NCBI GenBank assembly: GCA_964565925.1
Contig: CAZMGV010000005.1
Coordinates: forward strand, 204,984-268,983
From: CAZMGV01 sp964565925
GTDB lineage: Bacteria; JAGRBM01; JAHCIT01
Direction: 5' to 3'
Length of the DNA: 64,000 bases
In this document: piece by piece, positions 27,078-34,378 of the stretch
Position numbering within the stretch: the first letter of the stretch is position 1
Layout of the letters: every line of letters starts with the position of its first letter
Position numbers and translations under genes: made by a program
Notes under the pieces: generated by a model
What the model was told of the DNA's origin: nothing
Database searches by the model: none
The model's input: the letters and a program-made list of their open reading frames with translations, nothing else

Positions 27078-28871
27078 TCAGCCCTCGCTCGCATAAAAGC
27101 CGTCCAGAACGTCGCGGTAGCGCGCTTCCACGTCCTTGCGTTTCACCTTGAGCGTCGAAGTCATCAGTCCGTTATCAACGGTGAACTCTTCCGGAAGAAT
27201 CGTCCAGCGCTTGACCTGCTCGTACTGCGCCAGGGACTGGTTGACCTTGCTTATGTAGGCGCCGATTTCGTCCAGAACTTCCTTCTGGCGGGCGAGCGCC
27301 TTCGGTTCCGGCGGCAGGTTCCGGGCCTTTGCCCAGGCAGCGGCTGCTTCAGGATCCAGCGTCAGGAGCGCGCTGGGGAACTTCCGGCGGTCGCCGTGGT
27401 ACAGGGCCTGCCCGATCAGGGGGTGCGACTTGAGCAGTCCCTCGATCCCGGCCGGGGCAATGTTCTTGCCGCCGGCGGTGATGATGAGGTTTTTCTTCCG
27501 GTCGGTGATCTTGAGGTAACCGTCCTTGTCGATCTCCCCGACGTCGCCCGTGTGCAGCCAGCCGTCCCGGACGGTTTCTTCGGTGGCACCCGGCTCCTTG
27601 AAATAGCCCTTGAACACGATCTCGCTCCGGATCAGCACCTCGCCGTCGGGACCGAGTTTCAGATCGACACCCGGTATGGCGCGGCCGACGGTTCCGAGAC
27701 GGAAATGCTCCGGCGTATTGGACGTGCAGATCGAGGTGGTTTCCGTGAGTCCGTAAACTTCGAGAGGCAGAAGTTCCAGGGCGTGAAAGAACTCCAGCAG
27801 TTCGAGACTGATGGGCGCCGCACCTGAGATCACGAAGCGCACTTTTCCGCCCAGTTTTTCCTTGAACTTGCCGAGCACCAGCGCCCTGGCCAGCCGGTAT
27901 TTCAGGGCGAGCAGGAGGCCGGGCTTCTGCCCGCTGCGAATGGTGCGGCTGTACAGGAGTCCGGTTTCCAGTGCCCAGCGGACCAGCTTCTGCCGGTCCG
28001 GCGGAAGGCTCTCGAGATTCTCGACGAACTTCGCGTGGATCTTCTCGAAGATTCTCGGCACGCCGCCGAAATAGTCCGGCTTCGCAAGCGCTATGTCTTC
28101 CATGAGGGATTCGGGGGAGCGGGCGAAAGTGACCGACGCGCCTGTAGCCAGCCGGCCGTAGTGTCCGACAACGCGCTCGGCCACATGTGCCATCGGCAGA
28201 AAGGCGACGGTGTGATCGGACTCGGTCGCCGGTATGACGCTGGTGATCGTATCCAGATAGGCCCGCAGGTTGCGGTGGGTGAGCATGGCGCCCTTGGGGT
28301 TTCCGGTCGTGCCGGAAGTGTAGACGAGCACGGCGAGGTCGTCGCGATGCGCCTTGTTCGCCCGGCTCAGCCACGTGCTGGGGTCGCGGGCATTGATGTT
28401 GGCGCCTTTGACGAGCAGCGACTGAAAGCTGATGAGCCGGGGCTCGGCCGGGTCGCTGACCGTTTCCACAGCGATAATCTGCCGGAGTCTGGGCAGCCTC
28501 GGCAGTACCGGACGGATCCGGTCATAGAGCGCCTGGTTGTTGACGAACAGGTACGCCGACTCGGAATGATCGAGCTGATAGAAAATCTGCTCTGCCGTGA
28601 GGGTGGGGTAGAGGCCCACGGACACGCCTCCGGCGATCAGCACGCCCAGATCGATCGACGCCCAGTCGAAGCCGGTAGGGGCGAGGATATTCACCACCTC
28701 GCCGCGCTTGAGCCCGTTCATCTCCAGACCCATGCCGATTTCGGCGGCCCGCCAGAGGTATTCGTTCCAGGTGACGGTCACCCACTCTTTGCCGTCCCAA
28801 TAGCGGGCGGCGGGCCGTTCGCCCGACCTCTGCATCCGTTCAATGACCAGTTCGTTGATAGTCCCTGACAT
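27078..28871 (-). CDS. Long-chain fatty-acid-CoA ligase (AMP-forming)
   Basis: This 597-residue ANL-superfamily enzyme carries the AMP-binding P-loop YTSGTTGNPKG (near residue 185), the A5 motif YGLTET, the A7 segment HTGDVGEID, and the A8 hinge ITDRKKNLIITAGGKN. The C-terminal catalytic Lys lies in STLKVKRKDV. It activates fatty acids to acyl-CoA for beta-oxidation or lipid synthesis. It fits functionally with the SDR, crotonase and acyl-CoA dehydrogenase genes elsewhere in the window, which are not linked to it. Confidence 0.93.
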   Translation of the reverse strand: MSGTINELVIERMQRSGERPAARYWDGKEWVTVTWNEYLWRAAEIGMGLEMNGLKRGEVVNILAPTGFDWASIDLGVLIAGGVSVGLYPTLTAEQIFYQLDHSESAYLFVNNQALYDRIRPVLPRLPRLRQIIAVETVSDPAEPRLISFQSLLVKGANINARDPSTWLSRANKAHRDDLAVLVYTSGTTGNPKGAMLTHRNLRAYLDTITSVIPATESDHTVAFLPMAHVAERVVGHYGRLATGASVTFARSPESLMEDIALAKPDYFGGVPRIFEKIHAKFVENLESLPPDRQKLVRWALETGLLYSRTIRSGQKPGLLLALKYRLARALVLGKFKEKLGGKVRFVISGAAPISLELLEFFHALELLPLEVYGLTETTSICTSNTPEHFRLGTVGRAIPGVDLKLGPDGEVLIRSEIVFKGYFKEPGATEETVRDGWLHTGDVGEIDKDGYLKITDRKKNLIITAGGKNIAPAGIEGLLKSHPLIGQALYHGDRRKFPSALLTLDPEAAAAWAKARNLPPEPKALARQKEVLDEIGAYISKVNQSLAQYEQVKRWTILPEEFTVDNGLMTSTLKVKRKDVEARYRDVLDGFYASEG

Positions 28872-28954
28872 ATGGAAGAAACACCGTATCCAATTTACGG
28901 TGCAGCGCGCAATAAATTTTGAACCGTTGTCCGGAGGCGGCTACATCCCCGTCC

Positions 28955-29530
28955 GTGAAATTCCGTCCATTTATACTGGGTGCAGGGGCGGTCGCTTGTA
29001 TTGTATATGCGGCCGGCTGCCAGCCACGCGCTGCGGAGGCCCCGCCTCCCGCGCAGATGCCCGCGAACGTCACGCGCCAGCAACTCCTCGATGATCCGGT
29101 ACTTTCCAAAATGGTGGACTACACCGTCAAGAATCCGCTCCCGTTTACTCCGGAGAACCTGGAACACGGCAAGAAACTTTATCAGCTTTCCTGCATCGCC
29201 TGTCACGGGGTGGCGGGCGAACCGGAGCCGGCGATTTCCATGCATCCGACCGCGCCGCATTTCAGCCGCGCGGACTGGAGCCGGAACCGGATGGACGGCG
29301 AGATATTCCTGACGATCCAGCAGGGACGTCCCTTCAAGGGGATGCCGACCTGGAAACATTTTTCCGCCCGGGACACCTGGGCGATTATCCATTACGTCCG
29401 TTCCCTGAGCGGGACCGCCGAAGAGTTCGCCAAAGCGGCTGAAGCGGCCGCTGCGCAAGCCGTGCCGCCGCCCGCGGCAGCACCGGTCTCCAATGCGGAC
29501 TCCGCGCCGGTCCCGGCACCGCCCCAGTGA
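28955..29530 (+). CDS. Cytochrome c-type lipoprotein
   Basis: This 191-residue protein has a signal ending YAAGC (lipidated Cys22). Its single haem-binding motif is CIACH (80-84) and the likely sixth ligand is Met130 in KGMPTW. A Pro/Ala-rich tail follows. It resembles the ActE/small monohaem cytochrome subunits of the alternative complex III type, or a generic electron carrier. The start at GTG 28955 gives a normal signal peptide. A TTG 36 bases upstream would extend it, and the GGAGG there is rather far from the GTG, so the start is uncertain. Confidence 0.85.
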   Translation: MKFRPFILGAGAVACIVYAAGCQPRAAEAPPPAQMPANVTRQQLLDDPVLSKMVDYTVKNPLPFTPENLEHGKKLYQLSCIACHGVAGEPEPAISMHPTAPHFSRADWSRNRMDGEIFLTIQQGRPFKGMPTWKHFSARDTWAIIHYVRSLSGTAEEFAKAAEAAAAQAVPPPAAAPVSNADSAPVPAPPQ

Positions 29531-29618
29531 GCGTCGAATCACACTCCTGAGCCGGCCCAGTTAAAGGGCTTCAGCCGTTGCCCGGCCGCCGTTTTCGCGG
29601 TTACTCTGAAGACCAGAA

Positions 29619-31049
29619 ATGAACGAACTGCTCATCGTCGCCGCCGGTTTCGGCCTCGGACTGACTGTCCTCGGGGTGGGGCTGTTCATTATCTCCCGGG
29701 TGGGCCGGTTCGAAACCCGGATGCATACCCGGTTCGACCACGTCTACAAGAAGATCAAGGACTACGTGGACGACCCGGCGACGACGAAATTCGCCAAGCT
29801 GCTGGGGGAACCCAACGTGTTCCGTCCCCAGATGGCGAAGGTGCTGGACCGGCTCGACCGGATCGATCGCAAGCTCGAAGAGATCGCCAGCACCCGCGAG
29901 ACAGCCACCGGCACCCGGATCCGGGTGATCGAGGGCGGCGAGCTGTCGCTTCCTGAAGTGAACAAGCGCCGGATGCGCACCGAATTTGAAACGGGAATGA
30001 CGAAGGTGACGTCGTACCCGGAAGAGATGACGCTCGCGCTCACCACCCGGTGCAATATCAATCCGCCCTGCGGAATCTGCGAACGGAACAAGCGCACCCC
30101 CGACGAAGAGTACGACGTCAGCCCCAGCGTGCTGGCCAATCTCGTGCCGGTGTTCCGGCACCTCGACATCCTGTATCTGCACTGCAGCGGCGAGCCGACC
30201 TATTCGCGGTACTTCGACGATGTGCTTGCGCTCGTGGATCCGCCGACGAAGATCCGGTTCAACACGCACGGCGTGACGCTGGACGAGTCGCTTGCCCGCC
30301 GGCTGATCGAAGGGCGGCGGGTGGACTGCATCAACGTCAGTCTGGACGCCGCGAAGGCGGAGACCCACTACCGGCTCCGGGGGCCGGGCTTTGCGAAGAT
30401 CGTGGAGAACATCGGCAATTTCCAGCGCCTCAAGCGCGAGCTGAAGGCGGACCGCCCGCTGCTGCTGATGAACATGTGTATTACCCGCGAGTCGCTCGAT
30501 GAACTGCCAGATTTCATGGACCTGGCCGCGCAACTGGGCGTCGACGGCGTGGACCTGTTCCATATGAACCCCGGTGAATCGTTCAACTGGAAAGTGGAGC
30601 GCCAGGTGTCCGGAGGCGGCCGGTTCGTGTTCGACTATGCTGAACAGCTCCGGATCGATCCGGTCCGCCACGACGAACTGCTGACCGAGGCCTACCGGCG
30701 CGCGAAACTGCACAATATGCCGGTCAATTTCGTTGGACAGGGGTTCCTCTCGAAGCGGCTGACCGAGGAACAGCAGACGGTCGCCAGGGTGATGAACGAG
30801 CGCGAGCGGCTGCCGGAAAAGTGCATGGTGCCGTGGTCCCGCTGTGTGGTGGCCGAAGACGGCCAGATCCGCATGTGTTATTTCCACGACGAGCGGACGG
30901 AATATATCGGCGACGTGTCCAAGGAGCCTTTCGAGGTGGTCTGGAATTCGCCCAAGGCGATGGAGATCCGCAGGCAGATGGTGGACCGAGTGTTCGCCGA
31001 TTCGTGCCTGAACTCTCCGACCGTCTGCATCTTCAGGGGGCGTGTATGA
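29619..31049 (+). CDS. Membrane-anchored radical SAM/SPASM-type protein with a CX5CX2C motif
   Basis: This 476-residue protein has one N-terminal membrane helix (about 3-27) and a charged coiled-coil segment (about 30-92). The radical SAM barrel follows (about 137-350). The cluster-binding cysteines are Cys145, Cys151 and Cys154, spaced CX5CX2C (CNINPPCGIC) instead of the usual CX3CX2C; the nucleotides confirm this. The C-terminal part (about 400-476) has several cysteines in SPASM-like positions (KCMVPWSRC, RMCYF, DSCLN), so an auxiliary iron-sulphur cluster is likely. Its stop overlaps the next gene (ATGA). The substrate is unknown. Confidence 0.85.
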   Translation: MNELLIVAAGFGLGLTVLGVGLFIISRVGRFETRMHTRFDHVYKKIKDYVDDPATTKFAKLLGEPNVFRPQMAKVLDRLDRIDRKLEEIASTRETATGTRIRVIEGGELSLPEVNKRRMRTEFETGMTKVTSYPEEMTLALTTRCNINPPCGICERNKRTPDEEYDVSPSVLANLVPVFRHLDILYLHCSGEPTYSRYFDDVLALVDPPTKIRFNTHGVTLDESLARRLIEGRRVDCINVSLDAAKAETHYRLRGPGFAKIVENIGNFQRLKRELKADRPLLLMNMCITRESLDELPDFMDLAAQLGVDGVDLFHMNPGESFNWKVERQVSGGGRFVFDYAEQLRIDPVRHDELLTEAYRRAKLHNMPVNFVGQGFLSKRLTEEQQTVARVMNERERLPEKCMVPWSRCVVAEDGQIRMCYFHDERTEYIGDVSKEPFEVVWNSPKAMEIRRQMVDRVFADSCLNSPTVCIFRGRV

Positions 31050-31432
31050 GCGGCGATCTGCACATCGCGCTCTTTATCCTGTCTGCGCTGGCGGCGGTAT
31101 CCGGCGGTGCGGCCCTGTTCGCGGTATCGCGGATCGGGCGGTCCGAGACGCGGATCAACTCGCGCCTGGACGCGCTGGAGCAACGGCTCGACCGCCACCA
31201 GTCGGCGGTCGAAGGCATGCGTGACGACGTCATGGGAAACATGAAACACGTTCTCGGCCAGAACGACCTGATGGCGAAGCATATCGTCCGGTTCGAGGAG
31301 GACGCGCTGGAACTCCAGCGGACGATCAAGGACGTGCGCAATATCTTCCAGGAACCCCGCCTGGACCGGGCCGTGCTCACCAGGATACTGGAACGGATCG
31401 AGAGCCTGGAACGCAGGATTCCTCCCGCCTGA
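31046..31432 (+). CDS. Small membrane-anchored coiled-coil protein, partner of the radical SAM protein
   Basis: This 128-residue protein has one N-terminal membrane helix (about 6-28), followed by a charged helical region (about 30-125) of coiled-coil type. Its N-terminus (helix, then SRIGRSETRINSRLD) closely resembles the N-terminus of the radical SAM protein just upstream (SRVGRFETRMHTRFD). The two genes overlap by four bases. The two membrane-coil modules look duplicated and probably assemble together; no catalytic residues are seen. Confidence 0.8.
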   Translation: MSGDLHIALFILSALAAVSGGAALFAVSRIGRSETRINSRLDALEQRLDRHQSAVEGMRDDVMGNMKHVLGQNDLMAKHIVRFEEDALELQRTIKDVRNIFQEPRLDRAVLTRILERIESLERRIPPA

Positions 31433-31491
31433 GGGGCCGCAGGGCCCGTCATTCCCTATTACCGCCCCGAATGTGCTAACGCTGCTGGATA

Positions 31492-32463
31492 ATGCCGAAG
31501 ACCTATTTCATTACGGGCGCCGCGGGTTTTATCGGTTCCCACGTCTGTGAAAGGCTGCTCCGCCGCGGCGACCGGGTGATCGGCTTCGACAATCTCGACC
31601 CCTTCTATCCGCGCATCGTCAAGGAACAGAACCTGAAGTTTCTGGAAACGCTGGGCGACTTCCGGTTCTTCGCCGGCGACATCCGCCTTCCGGAAGACCT
31701 GGACGAGGCGGTCAAGGAACAGGGCAAGATCCATGCGATCGGCCACCTGGCGGCACGGCCCGGCGTGCCCAATTCGATCCTGAACCCTACCGAATGTATG
31801 GAGATCAACGTCCAGGGCGCGACCCAGGTGTTCGAGCTGGCGCGACGGGCGAGGACCGAGGTCTGCGTCGTCGCCTCATCGTCATCCGTGTACGGAAACC
31901 AGAAGAAGATGCCGTTCGAAGAGACCGATCCGGTGGACAGGCCGATCTCGCCCTATGGCGTGTCGAAACGGGCGTGCGAACTGCTGGCGTACACCTATCA
32001 CCTCAACTTCAAGATCCCGTTCACCGTCGTGCGGCCGTTCAGTATTTACGGCCCGCGCGGACGGCCCGACATGGTTATCTACAAGTTCGCGTGGCGGATG
32101 CGCGAGGGGAAGAAGCTCCCGATCTGGGGCGACGGCTCGCAGCGACGGGACTTTACGTTTGTCGGCGACTTCGTGGACGGGTTCGTCGCTGCGCTCGACA
32201 AGCCGCTCGGGTTCGAGATCATCAATCTCGGTGAAAACCGTCAGGTCGTGCTGAACGACCTGATCGCCGTGCTGGAAACGGAACTCGATGTGAAGGCGCT
32301 GAAGGAGTTCCAGCAGGTCCGTGAATGGGACATCCCGGCGTCGTGGGCGTCGGTCGAGAAGGCCGGCAGACTGCTTGGCTATCAGCCGAAGACAGAGATC
32401 CACCAGGGTATCAAAATATTCTGCGACTGGTTCAAGACACTCAAGGAACCGGTCCGGATGTAG
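31492..32463 (+). CDS. NAD-dependent sugar-nucleotide epimerase (UDP-glucuronate 4-epimerase-like)
   Basis: This 323-residue extended SDR has the cofactor loop GAAGFIGSH at about 9-17, the catalytic Tyr-Lys in YGVSK (about 156-160) with the Ser-Ser-Ser triad partner before it, and RRDFTFVGD. This pattern places it with UDP-glucuronate/UDP-glucose 4-epimerases and GDP-mannose-type enzymes. The ATG has no Shine-Dalgarno, and TAACGC lies ten bases upstream. It may supply a sugar for surface polysaccharide, possibly linked to the upstream radical SAM pair. Confidence 0.9.
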   Translation: MPKTYFITGAAGFIGSHVCERLLRRGDRVIGFDNLDPFYPRIVKEQNLKFLETLGDFRFFAGDIRLPEDLDEAVKEQGKIHAIGHLAARPGVPNSILNPTECMEINVQGATQVFELARRARTEVCVVASSSSVYGNQKKMPFEETDPVDRPISPYGVSKRACELLAYTYHLNFKIPFTVVRPFSIYGPRGRPDMVIYKFAWRMREGKKLPIWGDGSQRRDFTFVGDFVDGFVAALDKPLGFEIINLGENRQVVLNDLIAVLETELDVKALKEFQQVREWDIPASWASVEKAGRLLGYQPKTEIHQGIKIFCDWFKTLKEPVRM

Positions 32464-32470
32464 TCCGGAG

Positions 32471-32821
32471 CTACAGAACCACGAGCGCGTCTTCAGGTTT
32501 GGGCCGGCCGAGCGCCGCCTTCTTCCCGTTCACCACAATGGGCCGCTGGATCAGCTTCGGATGTTTTACCATGGCGTCGATCAGCTGCTCGCGGCTCTTT
32601 TTCGGATCGTCGAGCTTAAGCTTCGCGAACTCTTCCTCTTTCGTCCGCATCGCCTCGCGGGGCTCCATCTTCAGGAGCTTCAGCAGGCCGTCGATTTCGG
32701 CAGCCGTCAGCGGGTCCTTCAGATAGTCCCGGACAATCACCTCGGCCCCTTTCGACCTGAGCAGGTCGAGGGTCTTCCGCGAAGTGGAACACTTGGGGTT
32801 GTGGTAGATCGTCACGGCCAT
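32471..32821 (-). CDS. ArsC/Spx-family thioredoxin-fold protein
   Basis: This 116-residue protein has the redox Cys11 in HNPKCSTSRK and the RPIVV segment near residue 95, as in glutaredoxin-dependent arsenate reductases (ArsC/YfgD). No arsenical regulator or efflux gene is near, so a general redox role is as likely as arsenate reduction. The ATG at 32821 has an AGGAGG ribosome site; a longer frame upstream is rejected. Confidence 0.85.
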   Translation of the reverse strand: MAVTIYHNPKCSTSRKTLDLLRSKGAEVIVRDYLKDPLTAAEIDGLLKLLKMEPREAMRTKEEEFAKLKLDDPKKSREQLIDAMVKHPKLIQRPIVVNGKKAALGRPKPEDALVVL

Positions 32822-32847
32822 GTGAGGCCTCCTCTGGATCGTGCGTT

Positions 32848-33717
32848 TCATGCGGACCTGCGGGCCTGGAGCATCACCATCGCGCCGTAGGCCTTGCGGT
32901 CTTCGGGGATGAACCCGGCGCCGCGCAGGATATTGTCCAGTTCGGCCGAGTCAAAAAAACGCAGCCCGGAGAACCGCTCCGACGCCTTCTCGGCCGCCCG
33001 AAGCAGCGGCCGGCTGGATGTCCGGGTGGTGAGTAGCAGGAAGTTCCCGCCGGGTTTTACGAGCGTGCCGACGGAGCTGGCGACCTTCTGCGGGTCCGGG
33101 AACAGGTGGTAGGCGGCCATGCAGGTCGCGTGATCGAACATGGCCTGCGGCCTGAACGGCAGCTTGTGAACGTCAGCGCGGATATAGGTGACGTTATCGA
33201 TCCCTTCCGCACGGGCGAGCTTCACCGCCTGTTTCAGCATCGGAACGGAAATATCCACGCCGATCACCTGGCCTGATTCCGGGAGCGATTTCTTTCTGCT
33301 CCCGTTATCTTGACCGGCCACCAGTTTCGCCAGCGGGCGGCTGTAGAGCCCCGGTCCGCAGGCGAGGTCGAGAACCGTCTCGCCCGGTTGCGCGCGCAGC
33401 CAGCGGGTGACGATCCGCATCTCTTCGCCGAATTCGAGCCCGGGCGACATGGTTTTGATAAAACGGGGCCGCCAGTTCTCTTCATAGATTTTCGTGACCG
33501 GCGACATCTCCATGAAACGCTGCGAGAACGACGGGCGGTGGCCGCCGATAAAGAAGTCGGCGACTCCGTCACGCACCGGATAGGCGCGGCTGCACTGCCG
33601 GCAGCTCAGTTTGCCGTCCATGAGCCGTCCGCCGGCGGGCAGCGGCTTCGGTCCGGCTTCCAGCTTGTCGTGGCTGCAGGCGGGACAGGCAAAAAGTTCG
33701 AGAAGAGAAAGGTTCAT
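32848..33717 (-). CDS. SAM-dependent methyltransferase with N-terminal zinc ribbon
   Basis: The protein has 289 residues. The N-terminus has paired cysteines (CPAC near 11-14, CRQC near 40) of a Trm112-like zinc ribbon. The Rossmann core carries VLDLACGPGLYS (motif I) and the acidic loop VIGVDIS. This is the MerR-like/UbiE-type class 11 group; the substrate is unknown. It lies 26 bases upstream of the ArsC-like gene and is probably cotranscribed with it. GTG 33738 is an alternative start. Confidence 0.85.
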   Translation of the reverse strand: MNLSLLELFACPACSHDKLEAGPKPLPAGGRLMDGKLSCRQCSRAYPVRDGVADFFIGGHRPSFSQRFMEMSPVTKIYEENWRPRFIKTMSPGLEFGEEMRIVTRWLRAQPGETVLDLACGPGLYSRPLAKLVAGQDNGSRKKSLPESGQVIGVDISVPMLKQAVKLARAEGIDNVTYIRADVHKLPFRPQAMFDHATCMAAYHLFPDPQKVASSVGTLVKPGGNFLLLTTRTSSRPLLRAAEKASERFSGLRFFDSAELDNILRGAGFIPEDRKAYGAMVMLQARRSA

Positions 33718-33893
33718 ATCAGGTGTGATCCCCTGCACAAATGGCAGTTTCGTAGTGTTTCATTATTGTCAGGCGTGTCAATGATGGCTTTAAAGTGCCG
33801 GAAACGGCGATTTAGGGCCATGTTGTAAACGGAGGTAAGACCCGGTTTTCTGTTAACTGGCTCACATAACGGTTTCCCGGATGGGTTTAGAGT

Positions 33894-34028
33894 GAAACCA
33901 GTCCAGACACGAGAGCGGAGAGAAATCCGCGAAAAGCAGAGGTCTCAAGGTTCTCCGGTCTGGTCGGTACCCAACCCTTCTTCCCTCTACCGAGCGGTCG
34001 TGTTGAGCCACACGACCGCTCACCCTTT
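33894..34028 (+). ncRNA. Candidate structured RNA in a gene-free gap
   Basis: The 334-base gap between divergent methyltransferase and rhodanese genes has no coding frame. A TAGAGT (-10-like) lies at 33888-33893. The sequence after it can fold as CCAGAC (33903-33908) with GTCTGG (33958-33963), a hairpin GCGGA-N6-TCCGC (33915-33930), and a perfect 12-base-pair hairpin (33992-34003 with 34010-34021, six-base loop) near the end. A terminator T-run is weak (ACCCTTTG), so this is a proposal, and no known RNA family is recognised. Confidence 0.3.
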
Positions 34029-34051
34029 GTACAGTCTGAATTCCGGCAGCG

Positions 34052-34375
34052 TCAGTACCGGGGGACCTTCCGGTCGATTTCGCGGGACCAGCGGTCGATG
34101 CCGCCGGCCAGCGACCGTACGTCTTTCAGTCCCAGTTCCTGCTTGAGAAACGCCGCGGCGTTCAGTGACCGCACGCCGTGGTGGCAGATCGTGACGACGG
34201 GTGTGTCCTTCGGAACATCCTGAGCCAGGTCCTGGAACTGCGACAGGGGGAACAGTCTCGATCCGTGGATGCGGCAGATATCGAACTCGTCGATCTCCCG
34301 CACGTCACACAGGAATACCGGTTTCCCTTCGTCCAGGAGCTGCTTGAGCTCAGACGGCATGATTTCCCACGACAT
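34052..34375 (-). CDS. Rhodanese-like domain protein
   Basis: This single rhodanese domain of 107 residues has active-site Cys64 in TICHHGVRS and the ending typical of the fold (LAGGIDRWSREID). It probably transfers sulphane sulphur or senses cysteine persulphides. The loop after the cysteine has the length of sulphur-handling rhodaneses, not Cdc25-like ones. It lies three bases after the adenylate cyclase gene, so they share a transcript. Confidence 0.9.
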   Translation of the reverse strand: MSWEIMPSELKQLLDEGKPVFLCDVREIDEFDICRIHGSRLFPLSQFQDLAQDVPKDTPVVTICHHGVRSLNAAAFLKQELGLKDVRSLAGGIDRWSREIDRKVPRY

Positions 34376-34378
34376 AGG

